DNA of 64,000 nt from Aequorivita lipolytica (GCF_007997135.1 NZ_VORU01000004.1:124001-188000); one strand, 5' to 3'; shown: positions 44,558-53,158, numbered from the stretch's first letter. Notes: generated by a model from the sequence alone, not told the origin. Numbers and translations are program-made.

Positions 44558-45841
44558 TTATTGATTGGTTATTTCTGTGTTTTGTTTTTGCCAAGTAAAA
44601 AGAACGGGGTCTATGGTCACCATTATCCATGCCCAGTTATTTGTGTTGCCGTCAAAATTATTTTTTATGGTTTCAATTCCGTTTGATGCAAAAAAATGTG
44701 AGTATCCTGCTTGAATACCTATAAAATCGCTTGTTTTAAGCGAAGTTACTAAATCCATTTCGATACCCAAGTCTTTTGAAGTTTCATCCACAATTTCTGC
44801 AGCCGCGAAAAATTGATGAAATGTAGCTTGAAGATCCGCTTTTTTGCTGAATGAATATTTAATATTTGCATACGCATCAATCAGCCCAACATTATTTAAG
44901 TGGTTGCCAACGTAGAAATAATCCATAAAACCATTGAACTTGTGGTTGGTTCCATAAAGCGGGTTAAAAGCTTCATTTTTGCCATTTGCGGGAGCGCCGT
45001 AATCATTTCCACTTTGCAGTTCGCCTCCTAAGCCTATGTTTAACTTCCCTGTTGCAGCGTATTTAGCTTCTAGGGAAAGTAGATACGCGCTTAGCTCATT
45101 ATCTGCAACATCTTTTCCAAATTGATAATACACATTTGAAACAAAATTGAACTTAGGTACATTTGCTTTTATGTGGATTCCTGCGGTTTGGCTATATCTT
45201 GTTTCATTTTTAGATTCGTCAACATCATCAATATATTGTAGTCCATTATTCAAAAATAGAAAGCTTGCATTCAGTTTTTCCCAATCTTTGTGAAGCCACA
45301 AATACTGTAGGCTCTTATAGGTATTAGTTGTAAGTACATTTCCGGTTAATGCTTCTTTGTCTTGATTGTAGGCAGCGCCAAAATGTAGTTTCATAAAGCT
45401 AGGTTCATATTTTAGAACTGCAGCATCATGACTTCTTCCCTGCTGTGCCCAATCTACATTTCCGAGGAAACGCTGATCGTCATATACTATTTCTTGACGT
45501 CCAATTTTCAGAAATAATTCTGAATTAAAAAGCATCTCACCCCAAGCTTGATGCAATGAAAATCCATTTTCATCAGCAAGGTTTAATTGTGGTACATCAC
45601 CCCAAACCCGTATGTCTTGAGCGCTAAGATAAAAGTTGAGCTTTTCGGTTTTGTAGCCGAAGTTGAGACGGGTTCGCTGTGATACAAAAGCTGCAGGATC
45701 TACATTATCAGGGAAAAGTGTTTTGTACCCATGTCTGTATTCAAACCTTGGCCTAAGTTGCGCATCTACGCTAAACTGCGCGTAGCTGCTGGTTAAGCTG
45801 AAAAACAGAATTAATGGGAGAGCGGTTTTTAGGAAGTTCAT
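44558..45841 (-). CDS. Alginate-export-type outer membrane porin of the nirK operon
   Basis: A 427-residue beta-barrel protein with signal peptide (ending SSYAQ) and the alginate_exp-like pattern AQLRPRFEYRHGY, VSQRTRLNFGYKTEKL, LKIGRQEIVYDDQRFLGNVDWAQQGRSHDAAVL. It is first in the porin-nirK-SUMF1-SCO operon behind an FNR-like box, 25 bp before nirK. It probably admits nitrite or another small solute. The substrate is not proven. Confidence 0.85.
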   Translation of the reverse strand: MNFLKTALPLILFFSLTSSYAQFSVDAQLRPRFEYRHGYKTLFPDNVDPAAFVSQRTRLNFGYKTEKLNFYLSAQDIRVWGDVPQLNLADENGFSLHQAWGEMLFNSELFLKIGRQEIVYDDQRFLGNVDWAQQGRSHDAAVLKYEPSFMKLHFGAAYNQDKEALTGNVLTTNTYKSLQYLWLHKDWEKLNASFLFLNNGLQYIDDVDESKNETRYSQTAGIHIKANVPKFNFVSNVYYQFGKDVADNELSAYLLSLEAKYAATGKLNIGLGGELQSGNDYGAPANGKNEAFNPLYGTNHKFNGFMDYFYVGNHLNNVGLIDAYANIKYSFSKKADLQATFHQFFAAAEIVDETSKDLGIEMDLVTSLKTSDFIGIQAGYSHFFASNGIETIKNNFDGNTNNWAWIMVTIDPVLFTWQKQNTEITNQ

Positions 45842-45861
45842 TTTAGATTAAATTTCTGACA

Positions 45862-45904
45862 CAAAAGTCCTATTTTTGATTGTTTATAAATATGACTTTT
45901 GTCA
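45862..45904 (-). promoter_or_regulatory. FNR-like box and -7 element of the porin-nirK operon
   Basis: On the minus strand TGACAAAAGTCA (45904-45893), 27 nt, TTTG (45865-45862). The porin starts at 45841. Confidence 0.82.
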
Positions 45905-45950
45905 ACTTTGAGTGGTATTTTTGAAAAAATATTTCTTTAAAAGCAAGAAT

Positions 45951-47315
45951 TTAAACCGTCATAGAGAATAGTTGTGTTTCTGGCTTGTTGCGTTGTAGTA
46001 GCAAATCAAAAGCCATGCAGACATTGCGAACATAAGGGCGGCCCTTTTCTGTAATTTGAAGTTTTTGAGAATCAATATTTATTAATCCATCCTCTTCCAT
46101 TTCTTTTAGTTTTTCTAAAACTTCGGGCAATTCCTTAAATTGAAGCGATTTTTCTTCCCAAGAAGTCTCAAGCTTGCACATCATATTTAAGATGTGCCTA
46201 CGGATTAATAGATCTTCCGAATTCAAAATATGGCCGCGATACACGGGAATGATATTTTGAGTTACCAATTCTTGATATTCCTCTACATTTTTTACATTTT
46301 GCCCGAAACTGTACCAGCTATCACCTATTGCCGAAACTCCCAGCCCGAGCATTAATTGTGTTTTACTATCGGTGTAGCCCATAAAATTGCGGTGCAGATT
46401 TTTATCTTCCATTGCGCTATATAGACTATCTGTTTTTAGGGCGAAGTGATCCATGCCAATTTCAAGGTATCCAGCTTCTTCTAGCATTTTCTTTCCCGTT
46501 TCGTACATTTCGCGTTTTTCGGCTGCGCTGGGTAAATCCTCTTCCTTAAAGCCACGTTGGCCGTTGCCTTTTATCCAAGGCACGTGGGCGTAGCTGTAGA
46601 ATGCAATGCGGTCTGGCATTAATTCTTTGGTTTTTTCAATAGTATAGATAATATGTTCTTTTTTCTGAAATGGAAGTCCAAATATTATGTCGTGCCCTAC
46701 CGAAGTGTAACCAATTTCACGAGCTTTTTCAGTCACACGTTTTACATTTACAAAAGGTTGAAGTCTATGGATTGCAACCTGCACTGTTGGGTTATAATCT
46801 TGAACGCCATAGCTTACCCTTGTAAAACCGCAATCAAAAAGTGTTTGTAAATGCGCTTCGGAAGTATTGTTGGGATGCCCTTCAAAACTGAAGGATGGAT
46901 TTTCAGCAACGGTCGCATCGCGGAAAATACCTTTAAGAAGTAGTTTTAAGTTTTCGGCAGAAAAAAAAGTGGGCGTCCCACCTCCAAGATGCAGTTCCTT
47001 TATAATTGGCCTTTCTGAAAATAATTCTAAATAAAGTCGCCATTCATTTAAAACAGATTCCAAATACGGGGTTTCCACATTGTGATTTTTAGTGATGCGT
47101 TTGTTGCAACCACAAAATGTGCAAAGACTTTCGCAAAAAGGAAGGTGAATATAGAGGCTAATTCCCTCTTCCGAATTGCTTTCAGAAAAACTTTTGATTA
47201 CTCCTTTTTTCCACTCCCTCAATGAGAAATCGTCATTTTTCCAATAGGGAACGGTAGGATAACTTGTATATCGTGGTCCCGCAACGTTGTATTTTGAAAC
47301 TAAAGTGCTTTGCAT
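45951..47315 (-). CDS. hemN: Oxygen-independent coproporphyrinogen III dehydrogenase
   Basis: A 454-residue radical SAM enzyme with the cluster motif C61-ESL-C65-TF-C68-G-C70 in HLPFCESLCTFCGCNKRI, ELHLGGGTPTFFS and the HemN C-terminal domain. It makes protoporphyrinogen IX precursors without O2, supplying heme for the cytochromes of denitrification and cbb3. It has its own FNR-like box with a short leader. Confidence 0.96.
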   Translation of the reverse strand: MQSTLVSKYNVAGPRYTSYPTVPYWKNDDFSLREWKKGVIKSFSESNSEEGISLYIHLPFCESLCTFCGCNKRITKNHNVETPYLESVLNEWRLYLELFSERPIIKELHLGGGTPTFFSAENLKLLLKGIFRDATVAENPSFSFEGHPNNTSEAHLQTLFDCGFTRVSYGVQDYNPTVQVAIHRLQPFVNVKRVTEKAREIGYTSVGHDIIFGLPFQKKEHIIYTIEKTKELMPDRIAFYSYAHVPWIKGNGQRGFKEEDLPSAAEKREMYETGKKMLEEAGYLEIGMDHFALKTDSLYSAMEDKNLHRNFMGYTDSKTQLMLGLGVSAIGDSWYSFGQNVKNVEEYQELVTQNIIPVYRGHILNSEDLLIRRHILNMMCKLETSWEEKSLQFKELPEVLEKLKEMEEDGLINIDSQKLQITEKGRPYVRNVCMAFDLLLQRNKPETQLFSMTV

Positions 47316-47334
47316 AGCTTTTAAATTGTGGGGT

Positions 47335-47377
47335 CAAAAATACTTTCAATGTGTTTCTTGTGAAATGATAAATGTCA
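47335..47377 (-). promoter_or_regulatory. FNR-like box and -7 element of hemN
   Basis: On the minus strand TGACATTTATCA (47377-47366), 27 nt, TTTG (47338-47335) in a TAnnTTTG arrangement. hemN starts at 47315. Confidence 0.82.
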
Positions 47378-47490
47378 GCTGGTTGTTTTATTTATTTTTT
47401 ACACTTGTCAAATTTTATATTTTAAGTATTTTTGCCATTCATTTTTTCAGAATATTGCCATAAACAGGTCAAGTGTTAGCTGGAGCATTC

Positions 47491-47564
47491 GAAGATTCCG
47501 AGAAAAAATTACCAGCCGTGCTAAATTTATAAGCACGTGTTTAAAACATCATTCGGGATGTAGC
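47491..47564. repeat. Direct repeat copy 1 (tRNA-Pro leader duplication)
   Basis: A 74-bp segment identical to 47598-47671. It contains a hairpin (CGTGCT/AGCACG) and ends with the first 11 nt of the tRNA-Pro gene (CGGGATGTAGC). It is a partial copy of the tRNA 5' end and its leader. Confidence 0.85.
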
Positions 47565-47597
47565 ACTTCGACAGGCTCAGTGTAAACTGCACTACTT
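47565..47597. repeat. Short interspersed repeat between the two leader copies
   Basis: A 33-bp spacer with CTTCGACAGGCTCAGTG, related to the element at 56482-56508 in the opposite orientation. This family (CTTCGAC...CTCAG) is scattered between genes of many Flavobacteriia. Confidence 0.6.
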
Positions 47598-47671
47598 GAA
47601 GATTCCGAGAAAAAATTACCAGCCGTGCTAAATTTATAAGCACGTGTTTAAAACATCATTCGGGATGTAGC
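47598..47671. repeat. Direct repeat copy 2 (leader of intact tRNA-Pro)
   Basis: Identical to 47491-47564 over 74 bp, 107 bp apart. Its last 11 nt are the start of the complete tRNA gene. Confidence 0.85.
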
Positions 47672-47734
47672 GCAGCCTGGTAGCGTACACGTCTGGGGGG
47701 CGTGGGGTCGCAAGTTCAAATCTTGTCATCCCGA
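47661..47734 (+). tRNA. tRNA-Pro (anticodon GGG)
   Basis: A 74-nt cloverleaf: acceptor CGGGATG/CATCCCG with discriminator A, D-arm AGCGCAGCCTGGTAGC, anticodon stem CACGT/GCGTG with loop CTGGGGG (anticodon GGG), and T-arm with GTTCAAATC. A terminator follows at 47739. CCA is not encoded. Confidence 0.92.
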
Positions 47735-47738
47735 CTTT

Positions 47739-47770
47739 AAAAAAGACATCAAATTTTGGTGTCTTTTTTT
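47739..47770 (+). terminator. Rho-independent terminator after tRNA-Pro
   Basis: GACATC (47745-47750) pairs GGTGTC (47758-47763, one G-U), flanked by A- and T-runs, with T7 at 47764-47770. Confidence 0.85.
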
Positions 47771-47896
47771 ATTTAATCTTTTGTTGAAATAGAAGTAAGC
47801 AATTCAATAATAATAATTCTTCATAACTTTTAGAATGGCATTCCTTTGAAAGTTACTATTTTTACATTTCGAAAAAAATATTGAAGAAATACGATC

Positions 47897-48859
47897 ATGA
47901 GCGAAACTATTGAAAGAATAAAATGCCTTATCATTGGCTCAGGCCCCGCAGGATACACCGCAGCAATTTATGCCGCACGTGCCGACCTTAAACCTGTTAT
48001 GTACACTGGAATGGAACCGGGCGGACAGCTAACTACAACTACTGAAGTGGACAATTTTCCCGGGTACCCAGACGGAATTGACGGCCCAACAATGATGGTG
48101 CAATTGCAAAAACAAGCCGAACGCTTTGGAACCCAAGTGCGATTAGGAATGGTTACAAATGTGGAATTCAGCAGTGAAGTAGGAGGAATTCATAAAGTGA
48201 CGGTTGACAATACTACAAAAATTGAGGCCGAAACAGTTATTATATCAACTGGGGCCACTGCAAAATATTTAGGATTGCCCAGTGAGCAAAAACTACGTGG
48301 TGGTGGAGTTTCTGCCTGTGCTGTTTGCGATGGTTTTTTCTACAAAAATCAAGATGTTGCTATAGTTGGAGCAGGAGATACTGCTGCTGAAGAAGCTACA
48401 TACCTTTCAAATATTTGTAATAAGGTAACAATGCTGGTTCGTAAGGATTATATGAAAGCATCAAAGGCAATGCAGCACCGTGTAAATAATACCAAGAATT
48501 TAGAAGTACTTTATAATACTGAAGTTGATGAAGTTTTGGGTGAGCAAGTTGTGGAAGGTCTTAGAATGGTGAATAATGAAACTGGCGAAAAGAAAGAAAT
48601 TGAAATTACAGGTCTATTTATAGCAATTGGTCATAAACCGAATACAGATATCTTTAAAGGTCAATTGGATATGGACGAAACCGGTTATTTGATAACAAAA
48701 GGCAAAAGCACCAAAACCAATAAGCCAGGCGTTTTTGCAAGCGGAGATGTTCAAGACAAAGAATACCGCCAAGCGGTTACCGCTGCGGGAACAGGCTGTA
48801 TGGCAGCTTTAGATGCAGAACGTTATATTGCTACGATTGAAACAGAAGTTACTGCGTAA
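47897..48859 (+). CDS. trxB: Thioredoxin-disulfide reductase
   Basis: A 320-residue flavoprotein: FAD motif IIGSGPAGYTAAIYAARA (12-29), redox pair C141-AV-C144 in GVSACAVCDGFF, NADPH motif VGAGDTAAEEATYLS and C-terminal FASGDVQDKEYRQAVTAAGTGCMAA. It reduces thioredoxin with NADPH. It is monocistronic and ends in a strong terminator. Confidence 0.97.
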   Translation: MSETIERIKCLIIGSGPAGYTAAIYAARADLKPVMYTGMEPGGQLTTTTEVDNFPGYPDGIDGPTMMVQLQKQAERFGTQVRLGMVTNVEFSSEVGGIHKVTVDNTTKIEAETVIISTGATAKYLGLPSEQKLRGGGVSACAVCDGFFYKNQDVAIVGAGDTAAEEATYLSNICNKVTMLVRKDYMKASKAMQHRVNNTKNLEVLYNTEVDEVLGEQVVEGLRMVNNETGEKKEIEITGLFIAIGHKPNTDIFKGQLDMDETGYLITKGKSTKTNKPGVFASGDVQDKEYRQAVTAAGTGCMAALDAERYIATIETEVTA

Positions 48860-48880
48860 CAAACTTTTAATTGTAATAAT

Positions 48881-48909
48881 AAAAAGGCCGCTATTGAAGC
48901 GGCTTTTTT
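48881..48909 (+). terminator. Rho-independent terminator after trxB
   Basis: GCCGCT (48887-48892) pairs AGCGGC (48898-48903) with a 5-nt loop, preceded by five A and followed by T6. Confidence 0.92.
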
Positions 48910-48928
48910 GTTTTACTAGAATTTCAAT

Positions 48929-49369
48929 TTATAATTTTACAAATGTTAGTAGCTCAACATCACCATTGCCGCCACTTACATCTGAAAGTTCAATTTTTGA
49001 GTTGCTTACGGAGACAATGTCCCAGTCGTCATTAATTTCATCAAAAGGAGTCATCTCACTAAACTGCAGAATTAACTCTTCACTACTATCACTGCTACTT
49101 GAAGAATTATCATAAGCCCAAGTTCCATTTTCAGTGAAAAGATCATTTTGTGCCCTTACTGTTCCATCTTCTTTGAAGGTGAAAACAAAACTTTCAAAAC
49201 TTGCAGTATGGTCAGTTTGTCCGTCAATTAGTTTGCTCACTTCCCATTCGCCTTGTGGCAAGGTGGTTTTAATGTTTTCAAACTCGTTCGTATTTACATC
49301 GCCCGAATCATCATCAGAACTGCAAGATGCAAAAATGACTATTGCTAATACTATTAGTACTCTTTTCAT
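48929..49369 (-). CDS. Lipocalin-like lipoprotein
   Basis: A 146-residue lipoprotein (C16 in VIFASC, then SSDDDSGD). The mature region has the lipocalin-like pattern GEWEVSKLIDG...FVFTFKEDGTVRAQND...NGTWAYDN typical of Bacteroidetes lipocalin-family lipoproteins. An acidic, Ser-rich loop (SSSSSDSSEE) interrupts it. Function unknown; outer-membrane attachment is likely because of the charged SDDDS after the lipidated Cys. Confidence 0.8.
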   Translation of the reverse strand: MKRVLIVLAIVIFASCSSDDDSGDVNTNEFENIKTTLPQGEWEVSKLIDGQTDHTASFESFVFTFKEDGTVRAQNDLFTENGTWAYDNSSSSSDSSEELILQFSEMTPFDEINDDWDIVSVSNSKIELSDVSGGNGDVELLTFVKL

Positions 49370-49521
49370 AATTTTTTATTTTTTATAAAGATGTAATAAT
49401 AATGAAGAAAACCTCTTAAAATTTTTATAAATGGCAAAAGACCTAACAGTTTTTGGGAAACTGTTAAGCCTTTTTTAGCAATTCGGATCAAATATATTAA
49501 AATGACGGAATGTCGATAGCG

Positions 49522-50241
49522 CTACATTTTATCTACACTGCCCGAATGACTTTTATTTGAATTTACTGAAACAGGATTGCCATAATAATTTATATCGCCG
49601 CCACTGCTAACGTTCGTTTCTAATTTTTCCTTTACGTTTACAGTTACTTCTGCACCGCTTGAAGCTTCAGCATTACAGTTTATTACCAAAAGTTCTTTTG
49701 CATCGAGTTCGCTTCCACTAGAAGCATCTGCATTCAGGGAAGAAGCTTTTCCAGAAACTTCTAAATCTGCACCGCTGCTGGTTTTAGCAATTAGTTCTTG
49801 CGTAAATACTTCTACTTTTAAATTTGCTCCACTACTACTTTTAAGAGAAATATTTTGACTTTTTAGAACGGAATTCACCACGACATCGGCACCGCTGCTG
49901 GCTTCAACACTATTAATTGCTTTAAAAGTTACATATACTTTCTTTGCTTTGGAACGCCCAATATTTTCTGAAGTGGTTACGTGAAGCTTACCTTCTTCAA
50001 TATTTGTTTCTATGTATTCAAGGAGGTTTTCATCAGCTTCCACAACTATTTTATTTTCTGCTCCTTGGGTAAGATAAACGTCCAGTCCCGCGCTACCACG
50101 AACTTCGTTAAAATCTTCTGTTACGGTTCGTTCTTCGGTCACTACTTTTCCGTTACCGTTCTCTCCCATGTTAATGTTGAGATTACAAGCGCTCACAACA
50201 AGCAAAGCGCCAATAGCAATAATAAAGTTAACTAATTTCAT
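49522..50241 (-). CDS. Head-GIN (DUF2807) domain lipoprotein
   Basis: A 239-residue lipoprotein (C19) with the DUF2807 beta-helix built from repeated SSGA turns (VEASSGADVVVNS, SSSGANLKVE, TSSGADLEVSG, ASSGSELDA, ASSGAEVTVN). It begins after EDFNEVRGSAGLDVYLTQG. It lies downstream of the PspC-domain gene, a usual neighbour in Flavobacteriia, and may belong to an envelope-stress module. Molecular function unknown. Confidence 0.88.
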   Translation of the reverse strand: MKLVNFIIAIGALLVVSACNLNINMGENGNGKVVTEERTVTEDFNEVRGSAGLDVYLTQGAENKIVVEADENLLEYIETNIEEGKLHVTTSENIGRSKAKKVYVTFKAINSVEASSGADVVVNSVLKSQNISLKSSSGANLKVEVFTQELIAKTSSGADLEVSGKASSLNADASSGSELDAKELLVINCNAEASSGAEVTVNVKEKLETNVSSGGDINYYGNPVSVNSNKSHSGSVDKM

Positions 50242-50311
50242 ATCTTTTGGTTTTGGTTATTAATCTATTGTAATTGTTATTGTTTCACAGTTGTTTTCTG
50301 AAACGGTCTTA

Positions 50312-52024
50312 TTAATTTTGAAAATCATCTTTTACTGATTCTTCCCAATCTTTTCTTTCTATAGTTTTCACACTATCTAAGATTTCTTCAGAATTAATCA
50401 TTTCAATACTATCAACTTTCTCCACATTCTTTTCATTGTCTATACAATCAAGACATTGGGTTTTCTCTTTTAAAATTCTGAAATAATGTGCTTTGTAGTC
50501 CCGATCGGTTAATTCAGCAAAATCTGAATTATAGCTGTAGTAAGAAGTTGCACTTTCGTCAGAATAAACCACAGTTCCCTCTGGCACATAAATGGTTATT
50601 TCAACTCGCTGGTCACGATATTTATTTGAAGTATCTGTGATGAAAAACCCATCGAGCATTAAACTATTGTTTTCAAAGGAATACTTATATTCAATAGCTT
50701 CAGCGCGTTTTTTTGCATCCATATGATTGTTGCCTTCGGCAGACTTTTCAATTATTATTTTACCGATTGAATCTTTTGAAGGTTTAACGTTTACAGAAAT
50801 ATCACTTGAATAGATCACTCTTTTGTCATCATCAGTATATTTTAGTTCTAGACCACTCTCACGAACCACTTGATAACTGAATTGTTTATCGGCCCGCATG
50901 GCTATTCGTAAGGTATCTCCGGTACTTACTGCCATAGTTTGCTCCTCAATATAATTGCCATCGTAGGCTTGTTCGGTAGCTTGCTTTATTCCTAAAACTG
51001 CCAAACCAATAACAGAGAGCGCCCAGACTACAATAAGCAATATTTTTACTGTGGAGCTCATCGATTTCAGGTTGCTGATTAAAAGTTTCAATCCTAAAAC
51101 GAACAACACAAAAAATGGAATTCCTATTGCAAATAAAGATAGCAGCGCCAAGAGCCATATCGGGACGTTGGTTGTATCAACTAAGGCTATGTATTCAGTT
51201 ATTTCAGAATTACCCCAAAAATCCATAGAACCAAAGGTGAAAAAACCTACTACTAGCCCTATAATCGTGGAAAGTGAAACGATAATTATTAGTACACCAA
51301 TAAATTTCACAAAGACTTTAAAGAGGGTGAGTATTACGTTTCCCAAGCCATCAAAAAAACTGGAAGCTCCGGTTTTTACTTTATTGCCATATTTATCGTA
51401 ATCTACATTTTTTACGCGGTCAGCAACATTATCAAATCCCTCTTTAAATTTTCGCTCAATGTTGGAAATATTTACGGGTTCGCCAGTCATTTTTAACTTG
51501 TCAGAAGTTGTTAATGCTGGTGGAACCAAAATCCACAATAATATATAAACAACTATTGGAGAGCCAAAACCTGCAACAATCAATAATATCCACAATAGAC
51601 GAATCCAGATGGCGTCAACACCTATATAGTGCCCAATCCCGGAGGAAACTCCGGAAACATATTTGTTGTCCACATCACGAAAAAGCTGTTTGTGGGAAGC
51701 ATTTCCATGCGATTTTGTGTAGGATTTGGATGAAGGAGGAACATCCTCAAAAATTTCATCGTCAACTTCGTAATCTTCGGGCTGTCCCATAACTGCAATT
51801 ACCTCGTCGAGAATTTTCAGCGTAACAACTTGCGTTGGGCTTTCAATTTTTTCAGAAAAAAGTTCGCCAATGCGGGCTTCAATATCCTGCATTATTTCTT
51901 CACTTCCGTCAGCACCTTTCAGCGATTTACGGATGGCGTCCAGATAGCGCGAAAGTTTCCCAAAGGCATCTTCGTCTATATGAAAGGAAGTGCCTGCCAA
52001 ATTTATGTTTACTGTCTTGTTCAT
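50312..52024 (-). CDS. PspC-domain membrane protein
   Basis: A 570-residue protein: an N-terminal region with NINLAGTSFHIDEDAF and a predicted DUF1707-like part, a PspC domain (KQLFRDVDNKYVSGVSSGIGHYIGVDAIWIRLLWI, about 110-145), several helices up to about residue 350, and a C-terminal soluble domain. It is probably an inner-membrane sensor of envelope stress. Its start overlaps the PadR gene stop by 4 bp, so PadR probably regulates it. Confidence 0.88.
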   Translation of the reverse strand: MNKTVNINLAGTSFHIDEDAFGKLSRYLDAIRKSLKGADGSEEIMQDIEARIGELFSEKIESPTQVVTLKILDEVIAVMGQPEDYEVDDEIFEDVPPSSKSYTKSHGNASHKQLFRDVDNKYVSGVSSGIGHYIGVDAIWIRLLWILLIVAGFGSPIVVYILLWILVPPALTTSDKLKMTGEPVNISNIERKFKEGFDNVADRVKNVDYDKYGNKVKTGASSFFDGLGNVILTLFKVFVKFIGVLIIIVSLSTIIGLVVGFFTFGSMDFWGNSEITEYIALVDTTNVPIWLLALLSLFAIGIPFFVLFVLGLKLLISNLKSMSSTVKILLIVVWALSVIGLAVLGIKQATEQAYDGNYIEEQTMAVSTGDTLRIAMRADKQFSYQVVRESGLELKYTDDDKRVIYSSDISVNVKPSKDSIGKIIIEKSAEGNNHMDAKKRAEAIEYKYSFENNSLMLDGFFITDTSNKYRDQRVEITIYVPEGTVVYSDESATSYYSYNSDFAELTDRDYKAHYFRILKEKTQCLDCIDNEKNVEKVDSIEMINSEEILDSVKTIERKDWEESVKDDFQN

Positions 52025-52359
52025 TGTGTGTTTTTTTCGCTGGTTACTTTGTTTACGGCCTGCTGCAGTTCGCTCCAGGTATCGTTCAATTCTGTTAAAA
52101 ATAGCTTACCGGTTTCGGTAAGATCATAATACTTTCGTGGCGGTCCGCCGGTAGATTCTTCCCAACGGTAGGAAAGCAATCCCGCATTTTTCAGCCTAGT
52201 AAGCAGCGGATAAATTGTGCCTTCCACGACAAGCATCTTTGCGTCCTTAAGGGTTTCAAGAATGTCTGAAGTGTATGCTTCGCCGTCTTTTAAAACGGAA
52301 AGAATGCAGAACTCCAAAACCCCTTTTCGCATCTGCGCTTTTGTGTTTTCGATTTTCAT
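52021..52359 (-). CDS. PadR-family transcriptional regulator
   Basis: A 112-residue winged-helix regulator: RKGVLEFCILSVLKDGEAYTSDILETLKDAKMLVVEGTIYPLLTRLKNAGLLSYRWEESTGGPPRKYYDLTETGK covers the PadR domain. The overlaps on both sides (4 bp each) place it in one operon with the DUF4870 gene, the small gene at 52356 and the PspC protein. Confidence 0.93.
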   Translation of the reverse strand: MKIENTKAQMRKGVLEFCILSVLKDGEAYTSDILETLKDAKMLVVEGTIYPLLTRLKNAGLLSYRWEESTGGPPRKYYDLTETGKLFLTELNDTWSELQQAVNKVTSEKNTQ

Positions 52360-52541
52360 AATTCGTTTTTACTTGTTTTTAATTCCTGTTCGTTATTGAT
52401 GATGAATGAATAAGGAAGCACGCTTGTGGTTTCTTCGCATTGGTGATGAGTCAATACGCTAACAGTTTCCTGTTCCGTGGGCATGCTTACGCCTATAAAT
52501 TGTAAAACGGCAGCCAATAGATAACTAACTAATGTGCTCAT
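52356..52541 (-). CDS. Small hypothetical protein
   Basis: A 61-residue frame with one N-terminal helix (LVSYLLAAVLQFIGVSM) and a polar C-terminus. It overlaps padR by 4 bp and the DUF4870 gene by 17 bp, which fits coupled translation in a compact operon. I cannot name a family; the second overlap leaves some doubt. Confidence 0.5.
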   Translation of the reverse strand: MSTLVSYLLAAVLQFIGVSMPTEQETVSVLTHHQCEETTSVLPYSFIINNEQELKTSKNEL

Positions 52542-53025
52542 TTTGAATAGGGTTTTTAAGGTTGGTTTTTATAAAAGGAATGCTTAGTGGATATTGATAT
52601 AATAGCCCTCTTGAAGCATGAATAGAAGCGTTTATCACGGCGTAAAGCTCGAAAATAAATAGTCCCAAGAATAATAAAATAGCCAATCCAAAAAGCAAAA
52701 TATATCCTGAGAGATTTTGGATATTATTCACTGAAAACGCTCCTGCATTGTGATCAATTGTTTCTAATAGTGAAATAAAATCTGTTGCAAAAATGATAAA
52801 GAAGGGGAGGCAGATTAAACCTATTAATAAGGTATAGATTAGAACGCTCAATTGAAAATTGATTGCCTGTTTTCCGTGCTCATCTACAAATGCTTTCTCT
52901 CTATTAAATGTCCAGATTAAAAGTGGAGCGATAAAATTCGCAAAAGGGAAAAAGTATTTTAAAAAGGTTGACAAGTGAATAAAAGTACTTGTGTTTTTTT
53001 GGTTTTCTGTTAGTGTAGTTTCCAT
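52525..53025 (-). CDS. DUF4870 membrane protein
   Basis: A 166-residue protein with the DUF4870 signature (FIHLSTFLKYFFPFANFIAPLLIWTFNREKAFVDEHGKQAINFQLSVLIY) and four predicted helices. It heads the operon with padR and pspC. Function unknown. Confidence 0.88.
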   Translation of the reverse strand: METTLTENQKNTSTFIHLSTFLKYFFPFANFIAPLLIWTFNREKAFVDEHGKQAINFQLSVLIYTLLIGLICLPFFIIFATDFISLLETIDHNAGAFSVNNIQNLSGYILLFGLAILLFLGLFIFELYAVINASIHASRGLLYQYPLSIPFIKTNLKNPIQNEHIS

Positions 53026-53158
53026 TGCTTGTTATTTTCTTATGCAAATATATATCTAAAAGACAGTAGTGTGTTACGCATAGTACTATAATTAACATAA
53101 ATTTAACAACTAGGAAGTCATCGATTTATTGAATATCTTCGTAAAATAATCTTATGAA

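Noticed and set aside
47491-47734. Integrative element attachment site at the tRNA-Pro
   Set aside because: The duplicated block covers the 5' end of the tRNA rather than the 3' end, the copies are only 107 bp apart, and no integrase gene is nearby.
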